Source: Clostridia bacterium
GTDB lineage: Bacteria; Bacillota; Clostridia; Christensenellales; Aristaeellaceae
Direction: 5' to 3'
NCBI GenBank assembly: GCA_017429695.1
Contig: JAFROK010000059.1
Coordinates: 1 to 45,127, forward strand
Length of the DNA stretch: 45,127 nt
Shown piece by piece: positions 1-7,980 of the stretch (positions within the stretch are counted from its first letter, which is position 1; each line of letters begins with the position of its first letter). The translations under genes were made by a program, and so were the position numbers. The notes under the pieces are model-generated. The model ran no database searches and was not told the origin of the DNA. It saw only the letters and a list, made by a program, of their open reading frames with translations.

Positions 1-77
1 GTGGAGAAATCTGATATGTAATGACCTTTGTCAACCCCAAAAGTTGATAACCAGGCCAAAACAAACTATTCAGTTGC

Positions 78-290
78 GGGGAAGCACCCGGATAGGGTTA
101 TGATATCAGATCCCGGCATTGGCCACTCTGATATACGTGGATTCGGATTACTCCTTACCTACAGGTCAATGGTCCGCCGTGAGCGCCACCGTCTCCCAAT
201 GTGGATCACAGTTTCCTGTGCCAACTCAGATTTCTTCGTGGATCGCTCGAACCTTGATAAGACCATAACCCTATCGAGATGCTTCCCATG
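78..290 (-). ncRNA. Putative IS1111 guide RNA (bridge/seek RNA) region
   Basis: This is the non-coding segment between the transposase stop and the IS end. It contains a long-range stem: GATAGGGTTATG (91-102) pairs perfectly with 264-275, and GGGAAGC (79-85) pairs with GCTTCCC (281-287), separated by a small internal loop. IS110/IS1111 elements are known to encode a structured RNA in their long non-coding end that pairs with target and donor DNA. The stem is seen directly; that it belongs to the guide RNA, its ends and its transcribed strand are inferred. Confidence 0.55.
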
Positions 291-325
291 GTTGTGTGCT
301 GCCAATTCAGTCTGGATCGATGCGC

Positions 326-1447
326 TTATGCAATATTTCCTGTCATCATTCCCCAGATAAAGCAGGCAAGTTCCCTCGCTACCGCGACTTTTGCTACATT
401 GGATCGTTTGTTTTTCGCAAGTACTAGTCTGTAGTACCTGCGATGTAGTCTCTCATTCGCTTTGTCTGCATACGCAATCACCTCCGGAGCATTGCCTTCC
501 TGTCGTTTCTTCAATTCCTTGGATTTATGGCCGATATGTCCTCGGCCGTAATGCTGAGCTGCTTCGACAAGAAGCATTCTCAGATGACGATTGCCAGCTT
601 TCGTAATTCCCAGTTTGATTTCCTCTTCACCACTGGAATTCTCTCCTGGTACCAATCCCAGGTATGATGCATACTGCTGAGCAGTAGCGAAGCGTTTGAA
701 GTCTCCGGTTTCTGTAATGAGTGAAAGTGCGGCTTGAGTCTTGATCCCAGGGAAACATGAAAGCTTCCGGACATCCTCTGCGTATTCCTCTTCAGCAGCC
801 ATTTCCTCAATCCGCTTATCCATTCGTTCCAGTTTGTCCACCAGATTGTTGTAGGTAAGCAGATACTCTTCGAGGATTTCCTGGTACATTCCACCCGGCT
901 TCAATTCCCGCAGCCATTTCAGATGAGTCTTTGTCCAGTTCTGGCTTCCTCCTGTATAGCTGTAGCCATGCCTGAGACAGAATGACAGAATCTGTTGCTT
1001 GATTTTCTTCAGTGCCAGCTTGTGGTCATCCCGCATCCTGAGATATTCCTTGGTTTCCTCATCCTTGGCTGTCGGAATATGAACCGCACTGTATTCGTGG
1101 TGTGCCAGACATTTGGCAATCTTGCGAGCATCTCTCCGGTCGGTCTTTACCTTCTTCTTTCCTTGCTGAACCGGCATGGATGTCGGTGCGATTATTACGC
1201 ACCGCACATGGTGGTTCGTCAGTTGATGATACAGCGTATACCCGAGGCAGCCTGCCTCATACCCGCATATGAAAGTCACATCGTCGCCGTAATGGAAACG
1301 CATGGCTTCCAGATAGCTGATGACTTTACTGTAATGGGCTTCGGTTCTCTGGACGTACTCTGCCTCTTCTTTCTCATTGGTGTAGCAGGCCAGAGTAAAA
1401 CTTTCCTTGTGTACATCCATTCCAACGTAAACTGTGGTATACTTCAT
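326..1447 (-). CDS. IS110-family DEDD transposase
   Basis: This 373-residue RuvC-like recombinase moves the insertion sequence, probably guided by an element-encoded RNA. The N-terminal DEDD domain begins with GMDVHKE (about residues 9-15), continues with the acidic YEAG motif near 64 and has TDRRDARKIA near 102-111. A coiled-coil linker lies around 140-225. The C-terminal Transposase_20 part starts at LSCFPGIKT and includes YLGLVPGENSSGEEE followed by GITKAGNRHLR, with the conserved serine region and the helix-hairpin-helix-like segment. Length is slightly below the usual 380-420. The gene is complete with no frameshift, so the copy may be active. Its ATG is about 90 bp from the right inverted repeat. 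Confidence 0.93.
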   Translation of the reverse strand: MKYTTVYVGMDVHKESFTLACYTNEKEEAEYVQRTEAHYSKVISYLEAMRFHYGDDVTFICGYEAGCLGYTLYHQLTNHHVRCVIIAPTSMPVQQGKKKVKTDRRDARKIAKCLAHHEYSAVHIPTAKDEETKEYLRMRDDHKLALKKIKQQILSFCLRHGYSYTGGSQNWTKTHLKWLRELKPGGMYQEILEEYLLTYNNLVDKLERMDKRIEEMAAEEEYAEDVRKLSCFPGIKTQAALSLITETGDFKRFATAQQYASYLGLVPGENSSGEEEIKLGITKAGNRHLRMLLVEAAQHYGRGHIGHKSKELKKRQEGNAPEVIAYADKANERLHRRYYRLVLAKNKRSNVAKVAVARELACFIWGMMTGNIA

Positions 1448-1619
1448 GTGATGACCTCCTTTTGTATGCGGTAAACCCTGTTACCACTTTTGTTCATCCA
1501 TTTGTAGTATACAGGTAAATCCACGAACCTACAAAATGGAGGTCATTACATATTGTCTCCTCCGGAGAAGTGAACCTTCAAGCAATAGGGAATCTCTTGC
1601 GTGAAGAAAAAAAAATTCT

Positions 1620-1646
1620 GAATTATGAATTATGAATTGTGAATTA
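1620..1646. repeat. Tandem heptamer array (GAATTAT/GAATTGT)
   Basis: Four consecutive 7-base units (GAATTAT, GAATTAT, GAATTGT, GAATTA) lie between the IS and the MATE gene terminator. This is the leftmost member of the heptamer family found at many gene edges in the window. Confidence 0.8.
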
Positions 1647-1676
1647 AAAAGTGACAGCCTTTCGCTGTCACTTTTT
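1646..1676 (-). terminator. Bidirectional-looking terminator after the MATE gene
   Basis: The stem AAAAAGTGACAGC / GCTGTCACTTTTT with a CTTTC loop begins one base after the MATE stop codon. It has A/T tracts on both sides and could act on either strand. Confidence 0.85.
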
Positions 1677-1677
1677 C

Positions 1678-3087
1678 TCACGCACTTTTCAGCGCGACAA
1701 TCTTTCCTTTTTCCTGTTTGTCCGCTTCCACACCCGGCAGCAGCCGCCCGTGCAGGGACTTCACCAGCTTGAAATAGCAAGGGAACAGGAACAGATCCGC
1801 CATCACCCAGGCCGCGGGGTTTGCGAAGCAGGCGCCCACAAACCCGGCCGCCGGCACCAGGAACAGCGCCACCACGGTTCTCGCCAGCATCTCCGCCAGG
1901 CCCGCGAACATGGCCACCCGGGTATATCCCATGCCCTGGATGCACAGCCGCAGGATGTTCACATACAGCAGCGGAATATAGAACGCCGCGTTGATCTTCA
2001 GGAAACGGAAAGCCAGTCCCATGACCTCGGCGTTCTCGCCGCTGTCAATGAACAGGCCCAGCAGCTCGTCGCCAAACAGCAGCACAATACCGAAGGCCAG
2101 GCCGCAGTAGATCAAACCCACCGCGGATGCTGCCCGCATACCCTGCCGGACCCGGTCCAGTTTCCTGGCGCCGATGTTCTGCCCGGCGAAGGTCGCCATG
2201 GTGGAAGCCAGGGCGTCAAACACACAGCAGAAGAACATGCTCAGTTTGAAAGCCGCGCTCACGGCTGCCACGGAGTTCACACCCAGGCCGTTCACGGACC
2301 ACTGAACCATCACGGAACCGATGGCGGTGATGGAAAACTGCAGACCCATGGGCAGGCCGATGCCCAGCATGGAGCGTCCACGCCGCATGGAGAACCGCCG
2401 ATCTTCCTTCGTCAGTTTCAGGATCGGGAACCGCTTGATAATCACCAGCAGGCAGCCGATGCCGGAAATCAGCTGGCTGATGGCAGTAGCCACCGCCGCA
2501 CCGGCCACGTCCATCCCGGCATAAATGATCAGCACCAGGTCCAGCACGATGTTCACCAGGGAAGCCAGCACCAGGAAGACCACCGGCGTTTTGCTGTCCC
2601 CCAGGGAACGAAGAATGCCGCTGGCCATGTTATACAGCACGCAGCAGGGAATTGCCGCGAAAATGATCCGGATATAGGAAGCGGATGAATCCAGGATTTC
2701 CTCCGGGGTGTTCATCAGCCGCAGCAGCGGTTTACACAGCAGCGTGGCTGCCAGGCCGAACAGCAGGCTCAGTCCCGCGCACAGCACAGCCGAATGCCAT
2801 ACGCACCGGCGCACCTCATGCTCGTTCTTCGCCCCGAAAGCCTGCGCAATCGGAATGGCAAAACCCGAGCAGAAGCCCAAGCACAGGCCGATCACCAGGA
2901 AGTTCACCGAACCGGTGGCACCGACCGCCGCCAGTTTCTCTGCCCCGAGATACCGGCCCACAATTGCCGTATCCACAAAGCTGTAGAACTGCTGGAACAG
3001 CATTCCGAACAGCAGCGGGGCTGCAAAGGAAAGGACCAGCTTCAGCGGTCTCCCTTCCGTAAGATCTTTTGTCATGGTACGTGCCAT
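1678..3087 (-). CDS. MATE-family multidrug/Na+ efflux transporter
   Basis: An integral membrane antiporter of about 469 residues with around 12 hydrophobic helices, exporting cationic compounds in exchange for Na+ or H+. The N-terminal sequence GRPLKLVLSFAAPLLFGML is followed by FVDTAIVGRYLGAEKLAAVG, the typical MATE helix 1-2 signature. A second-half repeat begins around GIGLPMGLQFSITAIGSVMVQW. The start chosen is the ATG at 3087, with AAGGAG 11 bases upstream; an upstream in-frame extension lacks a ribosome site. It is a single gene flanked by terminators. The substrate cannot be read from sequence, and subfamily placement (DinF/NorM-like) is uncertain. Confidence 0.93.
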   Translation of the reverse strand: MARTMTKDLTEGRPLKLVLSFAAPLLFGMLFQQFYSFVDTAIVGRYLGAEKLAAVGATGSVNFLVIGLCLGFCSGFAIPIAQAFGAKNEHEVRRCVWHSAVLCAGLSLLFGLAATLLCKPLLRLMNTPEEILDSSASYIRIIFAAIPCCVLYNMASGILRSLGDSKTPVVFLVLASLVNIVLDLVLIIYAGMDVAGAAVATAISQLISGIGCLLVIIKRFPILKLTKEDRRFSMRRGRSMLGIGLPMGLQFSITAIGSVMVQWSVNGLGVNSVAAVSAAFKLSMFFCCVFDALASTMATFAGQNIGARKLDRVRQGMRAASAVGLIYCGLAFGIVLLFGDELLGLFIDSGENAEVMGLAFRFLKINAAFYIPLLYVNILRLCIQGMGYTRVAMFAGLAEMLARTVVALFLVPAAGFVGACFANPAAWVMADLFLFPCYFKLVKSLHGRLLPGVEADKQEKGKIVALKSA

Positions 3088-3205
3088 GCATTCATGCTCC
3101 TTCTGCAAACATTTAGTTTGCTGCGATGTTATAGCACTTTTCCCCTCCCCCTGCAATCAGTCGTTTGGTTGGTTTATAAGCCATTTCAGGCATGTTTCGA
3201 AAAAA

Positions 3206-3237
3206 GGAAAAAAAGAAGACCCCGCTTTCGCGGGATC
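3206..3237 (-). terminator. Terminator of the sigma/anti-sigma operon
   Basis: A hairpin built on CCCGC-TTTC-GCGGG, with a mismatch-interrupted extension, is followed on the minus strand by TCTTCTTTTTTTCC. It begins about 10 bases after the 3248 stop codon. Confidence 0.75.
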
Positions 3238-3247
3238 TGCTTCCCTG

Positions 3248-4351
3248 TCAGTGCTTTTTGACGTCCACCAACGTCCCGTCCCGGCTGATGATTGCATACA
3301 CTTTTTGCTCCACGCAGTCCACCAGCCACTGGCACTCATCCATTTTACCGTCAACCGTTTTGGCATAATCGTATTCATTCACTGTATAATATGCCTTCAC
3401 GCCGTTCAGTACGCCCTCCGTCACTCCCAGTTTCTCCGCCATAGCTTTCCGTCCGGTTGCCAGCGCCTGCTCCTCCGGAACCGCTTCCGCGTCAGGGATC
3501 ATGCCTACCAGATGCAGCGCATACAGTTCAGGAATATGATAGGACAGCACTGTTCCGTCAGCCTTCAGATAAACATACAGGGGATTGCCCCTGAACTCTC
3601 CGTCGGTTCTCAGGTCATACCAGATCGTCCAGATACGCCGTCCGGCAATATCTTCTTCAAAATACGGGCTCATAATGCCGTCATCCAGGTCCCTGTCGCT
3701 CTTACTTTCCAGCAGCGTCCGCGCAATCCGGACTGCTTCTTCCTGGTTGATCTCGCCTTCTTCCGGCAGGATAAATTTCGGGTCTTCTGAAGTCAGCATG
3801 CCGTATTTCTCCAGCATCTGGTTATACCAGTATTTATCCTCCACAGACCAGGCAGGCGTACCACCCTCCACGTCATTCAGCGTGGACAGGATCGTCTCCA
3901 GGCAGATCATATCAACCTGGTCCTCGCCGATATAGTCCAGCATGATCCGGTCGCACAGGGCGTCTTTTTCAGCGTCTGTCACGCCTTCACCCTGAAGCAG
4001 GCGCTCAGCATCCGCGTTTCCCTTCAGGGCTTCCATCTCATACAGATCCCGGACCAGTTCAACCTTTGTGGCTGTATCCCAGGTATCATAGTATCCGTAT
4101 TCACCTTCCAGTTCAGCCACTTTTTCCCCGGCGTCCTTCCAGAGCACCGTGGCAGCCACCGCCGCGGCCGCAAGGACCAGGATCACCAGTGCAATTACCA
4201 ATGTCATTGATATTTTCTTAACCATGGGTTCTTCTCCTTTCGCTTTGCGCAGAATCTCATAGCGGAGCGAGGGCGCTTCATCCACTCCCCGTGTACAGTC
4301 GTCGATCGCGGCGCGGATGTTCATCATCAATTCCTGATCATTTGCCATCAT
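3248..4351 (-). CDS. Membrane-anchored anti-sigma-like protein with PepSY-like C-terminus
   Basis: A 367-residue protein encoded directly behind an ECF sigma gene, with a 4-base overlap between the sigma stop and this start (ATGATG). The N-terminal cytoplasmic part (about residues 1-45) is followed by one strong transmembrane helix (about 47-70) and a large extracellular domain. Within the extracellular part, EGEINQEEAVRIARTLLESK and EQALATGRKAMAEKLGV look like two PepSY-type units, a fold often used for binding or inhibition outside the membrane. Operon position and topology argue that it holds the partner sigma factor at the membrane. There is no zinc-binding HxxxCxxC motif, so it is not a classic ZAS anti-sigma. 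The signal sensed is unknown. Confidence 0.7.
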   Translation of the reverse strand: MMANDQELMMNIRAAIDDCTRGVDEAPSLRYEILRKAKGEEPMVKKISMTLVIALVILVLAAAAVAATVLWKDAGEKVAELEGEYGYYDTWDTATKVELVRDLYEMEALKGNADAERLLQGEGVTDAEKDALCDRIMLDYIGEDQVDMICLETILSTLNDVEGGTPAWSVEDKYWYNQMLEKYGMLTSEDPKFILPEEGEINQEEAVRIARTLLESKSDRDLDDGIMSPYFEEDIAGRRIWTIWYDLRTDGEFRGNPLYVYLKADGTVLSYHIPELYALHLVGMIPDAEAVPEEQALATGRKAMAEKLGVTEGVLNGVKAYYTVNEYDYAKTVDGKMDECQWLVDCVEQKVYAIISRDGTLVDVKKH

Positions 4352-4866
4352 GCCCGCCCCCCTTCGAGTTCCTGCTTCAGTTTCTGTTTTGCCTTCCGGA
4401 TTCTGTCTGAAACAGCAGCCTCCGTGATATCCAGCATTTCCCCGATCTCCTTCATGGAGTATCCTTCATAGAAATACAGCAGGACGGCTTCCATATATTT
4501 CGGTTTCAGCTTCATGATCGCCAGCGTCAGTTCCACATGCTCGCTGTCCGGCGGCTCTGATGACGCAGGCAGATCATTCAGGGATACCCGGGGATCAATG
4601 TAGCGGAACCAGGCGCTCCGCCTGTAGTCCCTGCATCCGTTCAGCGCAATCCTGATCAGCCAAGTTTTCTCACTGCTTTCTCCCCGGAAGGAGTCCAGAT
4701 GGCGGAATGCCTTCAGAAAGGTTTCCTGCACAACATCCTCCGCAGCGTTCCAGTCTCTCAGATACAGACAGCAGAGGCGCAGCAGGTCTTTTTCATATTG
4801 CTGGACCATCCGGTCCAGCCGGTCAATCTGGGCTTGATCCGGCGCCTGAATCACTCCCACCGTCAT
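4348..4866 (-). CDS. ECF-type RNA polymerase sigma factor
   Basis: About 172 residues with both ECF regions. Region 2 contains YEKDLLRLCCLYLRDWNAAEDVVQETFLKAFRHLDSF and the WLIRIALNGCRDYRR end. Region 4 contains YMEAVLLYFYEGYSMKEIGEMLDITEAAVSDRIRKAKQKLK, a helix-turn-helix for the -35 element. It should direct polymerase to a small regulon including its own operon. The start is ambiguous: the perfect AGGAGGTGAT sits only two bases before the ATG at 4866, while a GTG at 4860 has better spacing. A CGTCTAA sequence upstream matches the one before the second ECF gene at 12051. Confidence 0.9.
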   Translation of the reverse strand: MTVGVIQAPDQAQIDRLDRMVQQYEKDLLRLCCLYLRDWNAAEDVVQETFLKAFRHLDSFRGESSEKTWLIRIALNGCRDYRRSAWFRYIDPRVSLNDLPASSEPPDSEHVELTLAIMKLKPKYMEAVLLYFYEGYSMKEIGEMLDITEAAVSDRIRKAKQKLKQELEGGRA

Positions 4867-4881
4867 CACCTCCTCATCCAA

Positions 4882-4911
4882 TTAGACGAAACACGGCTGC
4901 AAAACTTAAGC
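4882..4911 (-). promoter_or_regulatory. Possible ECF autoregulatory promoter
   Basis: On the minus strand CGTCTAA (4882-4888) lies 16 bases downstream of GCTTAAG (4905-4911). The same CGTCTAA with a 16-base spacer precedes the ECF gene at 12051. The -35 part here does not match the usual GAAAC, so the call is tentative. Confidence 0.4.
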
Positions 4912-4914
4912 GAA

Positions 4915-4963
4915 AAAAATAAAAAACGTCTGTTACCGGCAAGCCGCTAAATAACAGACGTTT
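4915..4963 (-). terminator. Terminator upstream of the ECF operon
   Basis: The 12-bp stem AAACGTCTGTTA / TAACAGACGTTT (4924-4935 with 4952-4963) is followed on the minus strand by a T-rich run. It would insulate the ECF operon from the coiled-coil gene at 5041. Confidence 0.75.
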
Positions 4964-5001
4964 GCAACAGGGGGCTTTCTTCCTCCGATATGGTTCAAAA
5001 A

Positions 5002-5025
5002 CAAAAAAGCCGCCCGAAGGCGGCT
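5002..5025 (-). terminator. Terminator of the 5041 gene
   Basis: The stem AGCCGCC-CGAA-GGCGGCT (5008-5025) is followed on the minus strand by six T residues. Confidence 0.9.
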
Positions 5026-5099
5026 GAATGAACCAATAGACTAATCATCCGCGGATTCATATTTACGGGAGGAAAAGTATTTGTCGTCCTCTTCCGGGA
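5002..5099. repeat. 98-bp direct repeat, copy 1 (gene end plus terminator)
   Basis: This segment holds the terminator and the last codons of the gene at 5041. It is nearly identical to 5883-5980 at the end of the paralogue at 5922. The upstream parts of the two genes are much more diverged, so the shared end points to gene conversion, a recent partial copy or selection. Confidence 0.85.
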
Positions 5100-5613
5100 A
5101 CTCCATCGTCGGAACATTTGCGGCCATGGCAGCCGTACGGGCCGCATCCTTTTCCAGATCACGCACTATGATCCGGTTCATCAACGCTTCGTCGACCGGG
5201 ATCACTGGCTCAGTTTGCGCTTCTTCGATAGTTCCTGATTTCAGCTGTTCCCGGATAGCTTTCCGGGCTTCAATTCCATCTTTCAGCGCTCTTACGCCGT
5301 CTTCCGTCTTCCGCGCACATTTCTTCCCCAGCGCTCCAATTCCTGTCATCACAGCATCAAACCGTTCCGCGGCTTTCTCTAACCGTGCTTCACGCGCTTC
5401 CCAGCGAGCTTCCTGCATCGCTTCCTTGAATTCCCGTCTGTCTTCCCGGAACTCCCGGATTTCTTTCATCACAAGTTTCGCGGTTTTCTTTATACTCTTT
5501 CCGCTTTTCCTGGTTTTCCCGTACAACGTGACATCCCGGAGGGAGAGCCAAACAATCAGTCTCATGACCAGAAACAATACAACCATCAAAATCGGTCCGA
5601 TCGGTCCGAGCAT
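5041..5613 (-). CDS. Membrane-anchored, charged coiled-coil protein (paralogue A)
   Basis: A 190-residue protein of unknown function. One N-terminal transmembrane helix (about residues 5-26) leads into a long, very charged region rich in Arg, Lys and Glu (about 45-130) that should form an extended coiled coil. The tail is acidic and ends in FPEEDDKYFSSRKYESADD. The gene at 5922 has the same architecture, a similar middle (EARWEAREAR-type heptads) and the same last 19 residues, so the two are tandem paralogues. The start is supported by AAAGGAGGG upstream. The conserved tail suggests a binding or localisation signal; no enzymatic motif is visible. Confidence 0.75.
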   Translation of the reverse strand: MLGPIGPILMVVLFLVMRLIVWLSLRDVTLYGKTRKSGKSIKKTAKLVMKEIREFREDRREFKEAMQEARWEAREARLEKAAERFDAVMTGIGALGKKCARKTEDGVRALKDGIEARKAIREQLKSGTIEEAQTEPVIPVDEALMNRIIVRDLEKDAARTAAMAANVPTMEFPEEDDKYFSSRKYESADD

Positions 5614-5679
5614 TCGTTCTCCCTCCTTTCAAACAGGAATGCTTTACGGTATGGAAGCAGTATAACACCTCAGGTGCTG

Positions 5680-5811
5680 TCAAAAAAGGATTCTGTTCGT
5701 AAAATATCCAGCTATATTTTTCCAATAGAGAAAACATACCGGTGGCCCCGCCGGCTGTTCAAATTTCTGAGCGCGATCCGGAGCAGTGTCATAGCCCGTA
5801 ACATTGCTCAT
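5680..5811 (-). CDS. Possible 43-residue peptide between the paralogues
   Basis: A short frame that starts MSNVTGYDTAPDRAQKFEQ and ends in NRILF. It has a perfect AGGAGGTGAA ribosome site eight bases before its ATG, the main support for it being real. A shorter upstream frame with a TTG start and a CDECGF half zinc-ribbon overlaps this ATG by four bases, which could mean translational coupling or the remnant of a longer zinc-ribbon protein. No family is recognised. Apart from this the 308-base gap between 5614 and 5921 shows nothing else. Confidence 0.35.
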   Translation of the reverse strand: MSNVTGYDTAPDRAQKFEQPAGPPVCFLYWKNIAGYFTNRILF

Positions 5812-5882
5812 CTGTCGTTCACCTCCTGCATTTGTACAGGCGATTTAAAACCACATTCATCGCATTTTATCTTTTCTTTTTT

Positions 5883-5980
5883 CAAAAAAGCCGCCCGAAG
5901 GCGGCTGAATGAACCAATAGACTAATCATCCGCGGATTCATATTTACGGGAGGAAAAGTATTTGTCGTCCTCTTCCGGAA
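5883..5980. repeat. 98-bp direct repeat, copy 2 (gene end plus terminator)
   Basis: Second copy of the 5002-5099 segment. It includes the stem AGCCGCC-CGAA-GGCGGCT (5889-5906), followed on the minus strand by T residues and so the terminator of the 5922 gene, and the shared C-terminal codons. Confidence 0.85.
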
Positions 5981-6497
5981 ACTCAATCGTCGGAACATCC
6001 GCGGCCATGGCTGCCGTACGGGCATCCCTTTCCAGATCCAGCACCAGCTCCATGTTTTCATGCGCTTCATTGTCCGCAGTCACCGGCTTCGCTTTCACTT
6101 CGCGAACACTCTCCGCCTCTTCCAGCTCCTGGCGGGCTTTCCGGGCTTCGATTTCGAGTTGCAGCGTTTTCATGCGTCCTGCTGTCTTCTGCGCCAATCT
6201 TTTACCGTGTTTTTCAATCCCGGCCAGTACAGCATCCATCCGCTCTCCGGCTTTCTCTATCCGGGCTTCACGCGCTTCCCAACGGGCGTCCTGAATCGCT
6301 TTATGGAACTCCCAGCTGTCTTCCCGTGCTTCCCGAAATTCCCTTACCGCAGCCTTTACCGCTTTCCGTATAGCCTTTCCAATTTTCCCGACTTTCCCGA
6401 CGGGCTGCTTAATCCCCATGGCTTTCCGGAGGCTGCGTTTTGCACGTATTTCATCGCACACAAGAAACAGGAACAGCAGTATCAACACCACGTACAT
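5922..6497 (-). CDS. Membrane-anchored, charged coiled-coil protein (paralogue B)
   Basis: A 191-residue protein with a short N-terminal transmembrane helix (about residues 2-16), a basic stretch (GKVGKIGKAIRKAVKAAV) and then a long charged coiled coil containing QDARWEAREARIEKAGERM. It ends in the same 19 residues as the 5041 product, while most of the rest is only moderately similar. A GAAAGGAGAGGG site supports the start. It is convergent with no plus-strand gene and ends at its own terminator copy. The function is unknown; a role in envelope organisation is only a guess from the topology. Confidence 0.75.
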   Translation of the reverse strand: MYVVLILLFLFLVCDEIRAKRSLRKAMGIKQPVGKVGKIGKAIRKAVKAAVREFREAREDSWEFHKAIQDARWEAREARIEKAGERMDAVLAGIEKHGKRLAQKTAGRMKTLQLEIEARKARQELEEAESVREVKAKPVTADNEAHENMELVLDLERDARTAAMAADVPTIEFPEEDDKYFSSRKYESADD

Positions 6498-6538
6498 TCG
6501 TTCCCTCTCCTTTCAGCCCGGAATGCTTTTTGCTTAAA

Positions 6539-7852
6539 TCAGCCAAAAATCCCCATGGAAAGATCCACCAGGCCGTGCAGCAGAGCGCAGCCGAAGATAT
6601 TCCCGTACCGGCGGTACAGCCAGGTGCAGACCAGATGCCAGACAAACTGCATGGGCGCATTCGCAATAAAGGTAGGCCAGTACTCCGCCAGTCCCATCCC
6701 CCGCCTGGCCATCTGGAAAGGCATATGCATCAGCACAAACAATATGCCGCCAACCAGGATCGTCAGCCATTCCTTCTTCAGGGCCGGGAACAGCCGGGGC
6801 TGGATAAACCCGCGGAAGGCAATCTCCTCGCACAGGCCGATGATAATGAAATACTGGTACACATTGTACAGGATCTCACCCGCCGGCAGCAGCTTCGCCC
6901 CGGAAACAATCCCGGGAATAACGGTCCAGGCTGCCAGGAATACCAGTCCGATCGCCGCTCCCATGAGCAGGGACGGTTTCAGGTTGCGCAGGGTAATGCC
7001 CACATGGGACAGGTGTTTCACACACAGCAGCACCGGTATGAGGGCAAGAATCAGGTTGCCGGCCTCGATCAGGTAGCGCCCTGTCCGGGCCTGCTCCCAG
7101 CCCATCCAGAAATAAGCCGCCATAAACAGCGCATAGTAAATCAGCGCCGCTGCCATATCTTTCAGGGTATAGTGCTCCATCTGTTCGCGGTATACCGGAT
7201 CAATTGCCAGAAAACTTTTCTTCATGTTCCAGTCTCCTAAGTCTGTTTTTTCCGTCTCTCCGGGATCAGCATCAGGAGGCATTATATCACAAACGGCGCC
7301 GTTGGTTCGTTCCTGATTCAATTCAGGTTCATGCTTTATCAGATAGTTCCGCAGCTGGGCCCGGACGCTCCAGGGTCTTGAAACAAACTCACCCGGAATC
7401 GGCGGCATCCAGCCGATCAGTACACTCATATAGTCCCAATGGCCAAAGGCGCAGTACACATGTTGTGTTTTGTTCTTGAGCTGTTCCTCTTCCCGCTCTG
7501 TATGATAGATCCATGCAAGCAGGACGTAGCTCCACACAAATACCATCCTGTCATCTGATTCAGGAGCTTCCGCCCGGCACAGGGCTTCCACTTTCTCTTC
7601 CAGTTTCTCACTGTAACGATCTTCCGTAATCAGGTCGATCACAAGATCCAGCAACGGATTGTCCTCATTCGCCGCTTCCATCGCATAGGACAGCATATCC
7701 GATAACGTTACAATTTCATATTGCCAGCCCCAGCGCAGTTCCTGCCACGTCCAGGACTGTTTATACGGTTTTAATTCAGAAAATGCCGGCGCAAAACCGG
7801 CAAATGTTTTCACGTGCATCATCCGGCAATCACCGTCCTCAGTCCAAAACAT
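6539..7852 (-). CDS. CPBP-family intramembrane protease fused to an uncharacterised N-terminal domain
   Basis: The frame codes for 437 residues. Residues about 1-195 are soluble and Trp-rich (WTWQELRWGWQYE), somewhat like DUF2247. Residues about 210-437 form a multi-pass CPBP (CAAX/bacteriocin-processing-like) domain with the glutamate pair in EEIAFRGFIQPRL, a histidine in LFVLMHMPF and a last motif GCALLHGLVD. These Glu and His residues are the expected metal-binding active site in the membrane. An in-frame ATG at 7225 with TAGGAG eight bases upstream would give a normal 228-residue CPBP protein. The locus therefore makes either a fusion, two products, or a fusion created by loss of an intervening stop. 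Confidence 0.8.
   Translation of the reverse strand: MFWTEDGDCRMMHVKTFAGFAPAFSELKPYKQSWTWQELRWGWQYEIVTLSDMLSYAMEAANEDNPLLDLVIDLITEDRYSEKLEEKVEALCRAEAPESDDRMVFVWSYVLLAWIYHTEREEEQLKNKTQHVYCAFGHWDYMSVLIGWMPPIPGEFVSRPWSVRAQLRNYLIKHEPELNQERTNGAVCDIMPPDADPGETEKTDLGDWNMKKSFLAIDPVYREQMEHYTLKDMAAALIYYALFMAAYFWMGWEQARTGRYLIEAGNLILALIPVLLCVKHLSHVGITLRNLKPSLLMGAAIGLVFLAAWTVIPGIVSGAKLLPAGEILYNVYQYFIIIGLCEEIAFRGFIQPRLFPALKKEWLTILVGGILFVLMHMPFQMARRGMGLAEYWPTFIANAPMQFVWHLVCTWLYRRYGNIFGCALLHGLVDLSMGIFG
7225..7239 (-). promoter_or_regulatory. Internal ribosome site and ATG for a stand-alone CPBP protein
   Basis: TAGGAG at 7234-7239 lies eight bases before the ATG ending at 7225, inside the long frame. This is better than the weak site at the 7852 start and suggests independent translation of the membrane domain. 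Confidence 0.6.
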
Positions 7853-7934
7853 AAACAGTTCAGGGGTTCTGTGCCCTGTGCCGATTATATCATGGCTTCA
7901 GCGGCCGCAGTGTAACAATACCGTAAACATTTAT

Positions 7935-7958
7935 GGACACCGAAGATATTCGGTGTCC
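7935..7958. terminator. Strong hairpin between the 7852 and 7981 genes
   Basis: A perfect 10-bp stem GGACACCGAA / TTCGGTGTCC with a GATA loop lies just after the stop of the 7981 gene. The following minus-strand bases have no clear T run, so termination is weakly supported. Confidence 0.5.
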
Positions 7959-7980
7959 GCTTTGCAGAATTCAACAGCTC

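Larger units (their letters stand above)
14..1553 (-). mobile_element. IS110-family (IS1111-like) insertion sequence
   Basis: The element carries one DEDD transposase gene (326-1447) and is bounded by a 14-bp perfect inverted repeat, ATATGTAATGACCT at 14-27 and its complement at 1540-1553. About 90 bp lie upstream of the transposase and about 300 non-coding bp lie downstream. A long segment on the 3' side of the gene together with subterminal inverted repeats is the known layout of the IS1111 subgroup, whereas the IS110 subgroup keeps its long non-coding part upstream. The exact tips lie a few bases outside the repeats and cannot be fixed without the empty site; the left tip may fall at the window edge. 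Confidence 0.85.

Noticed and set aside
1651-3261. Long plus-strand open frames opposite the MATE gene
   Set aside because: They are His/Gln/Pro-rich shadows of the real gene, a known effect in GC-rich DNA; no ribosome sites or motifs.
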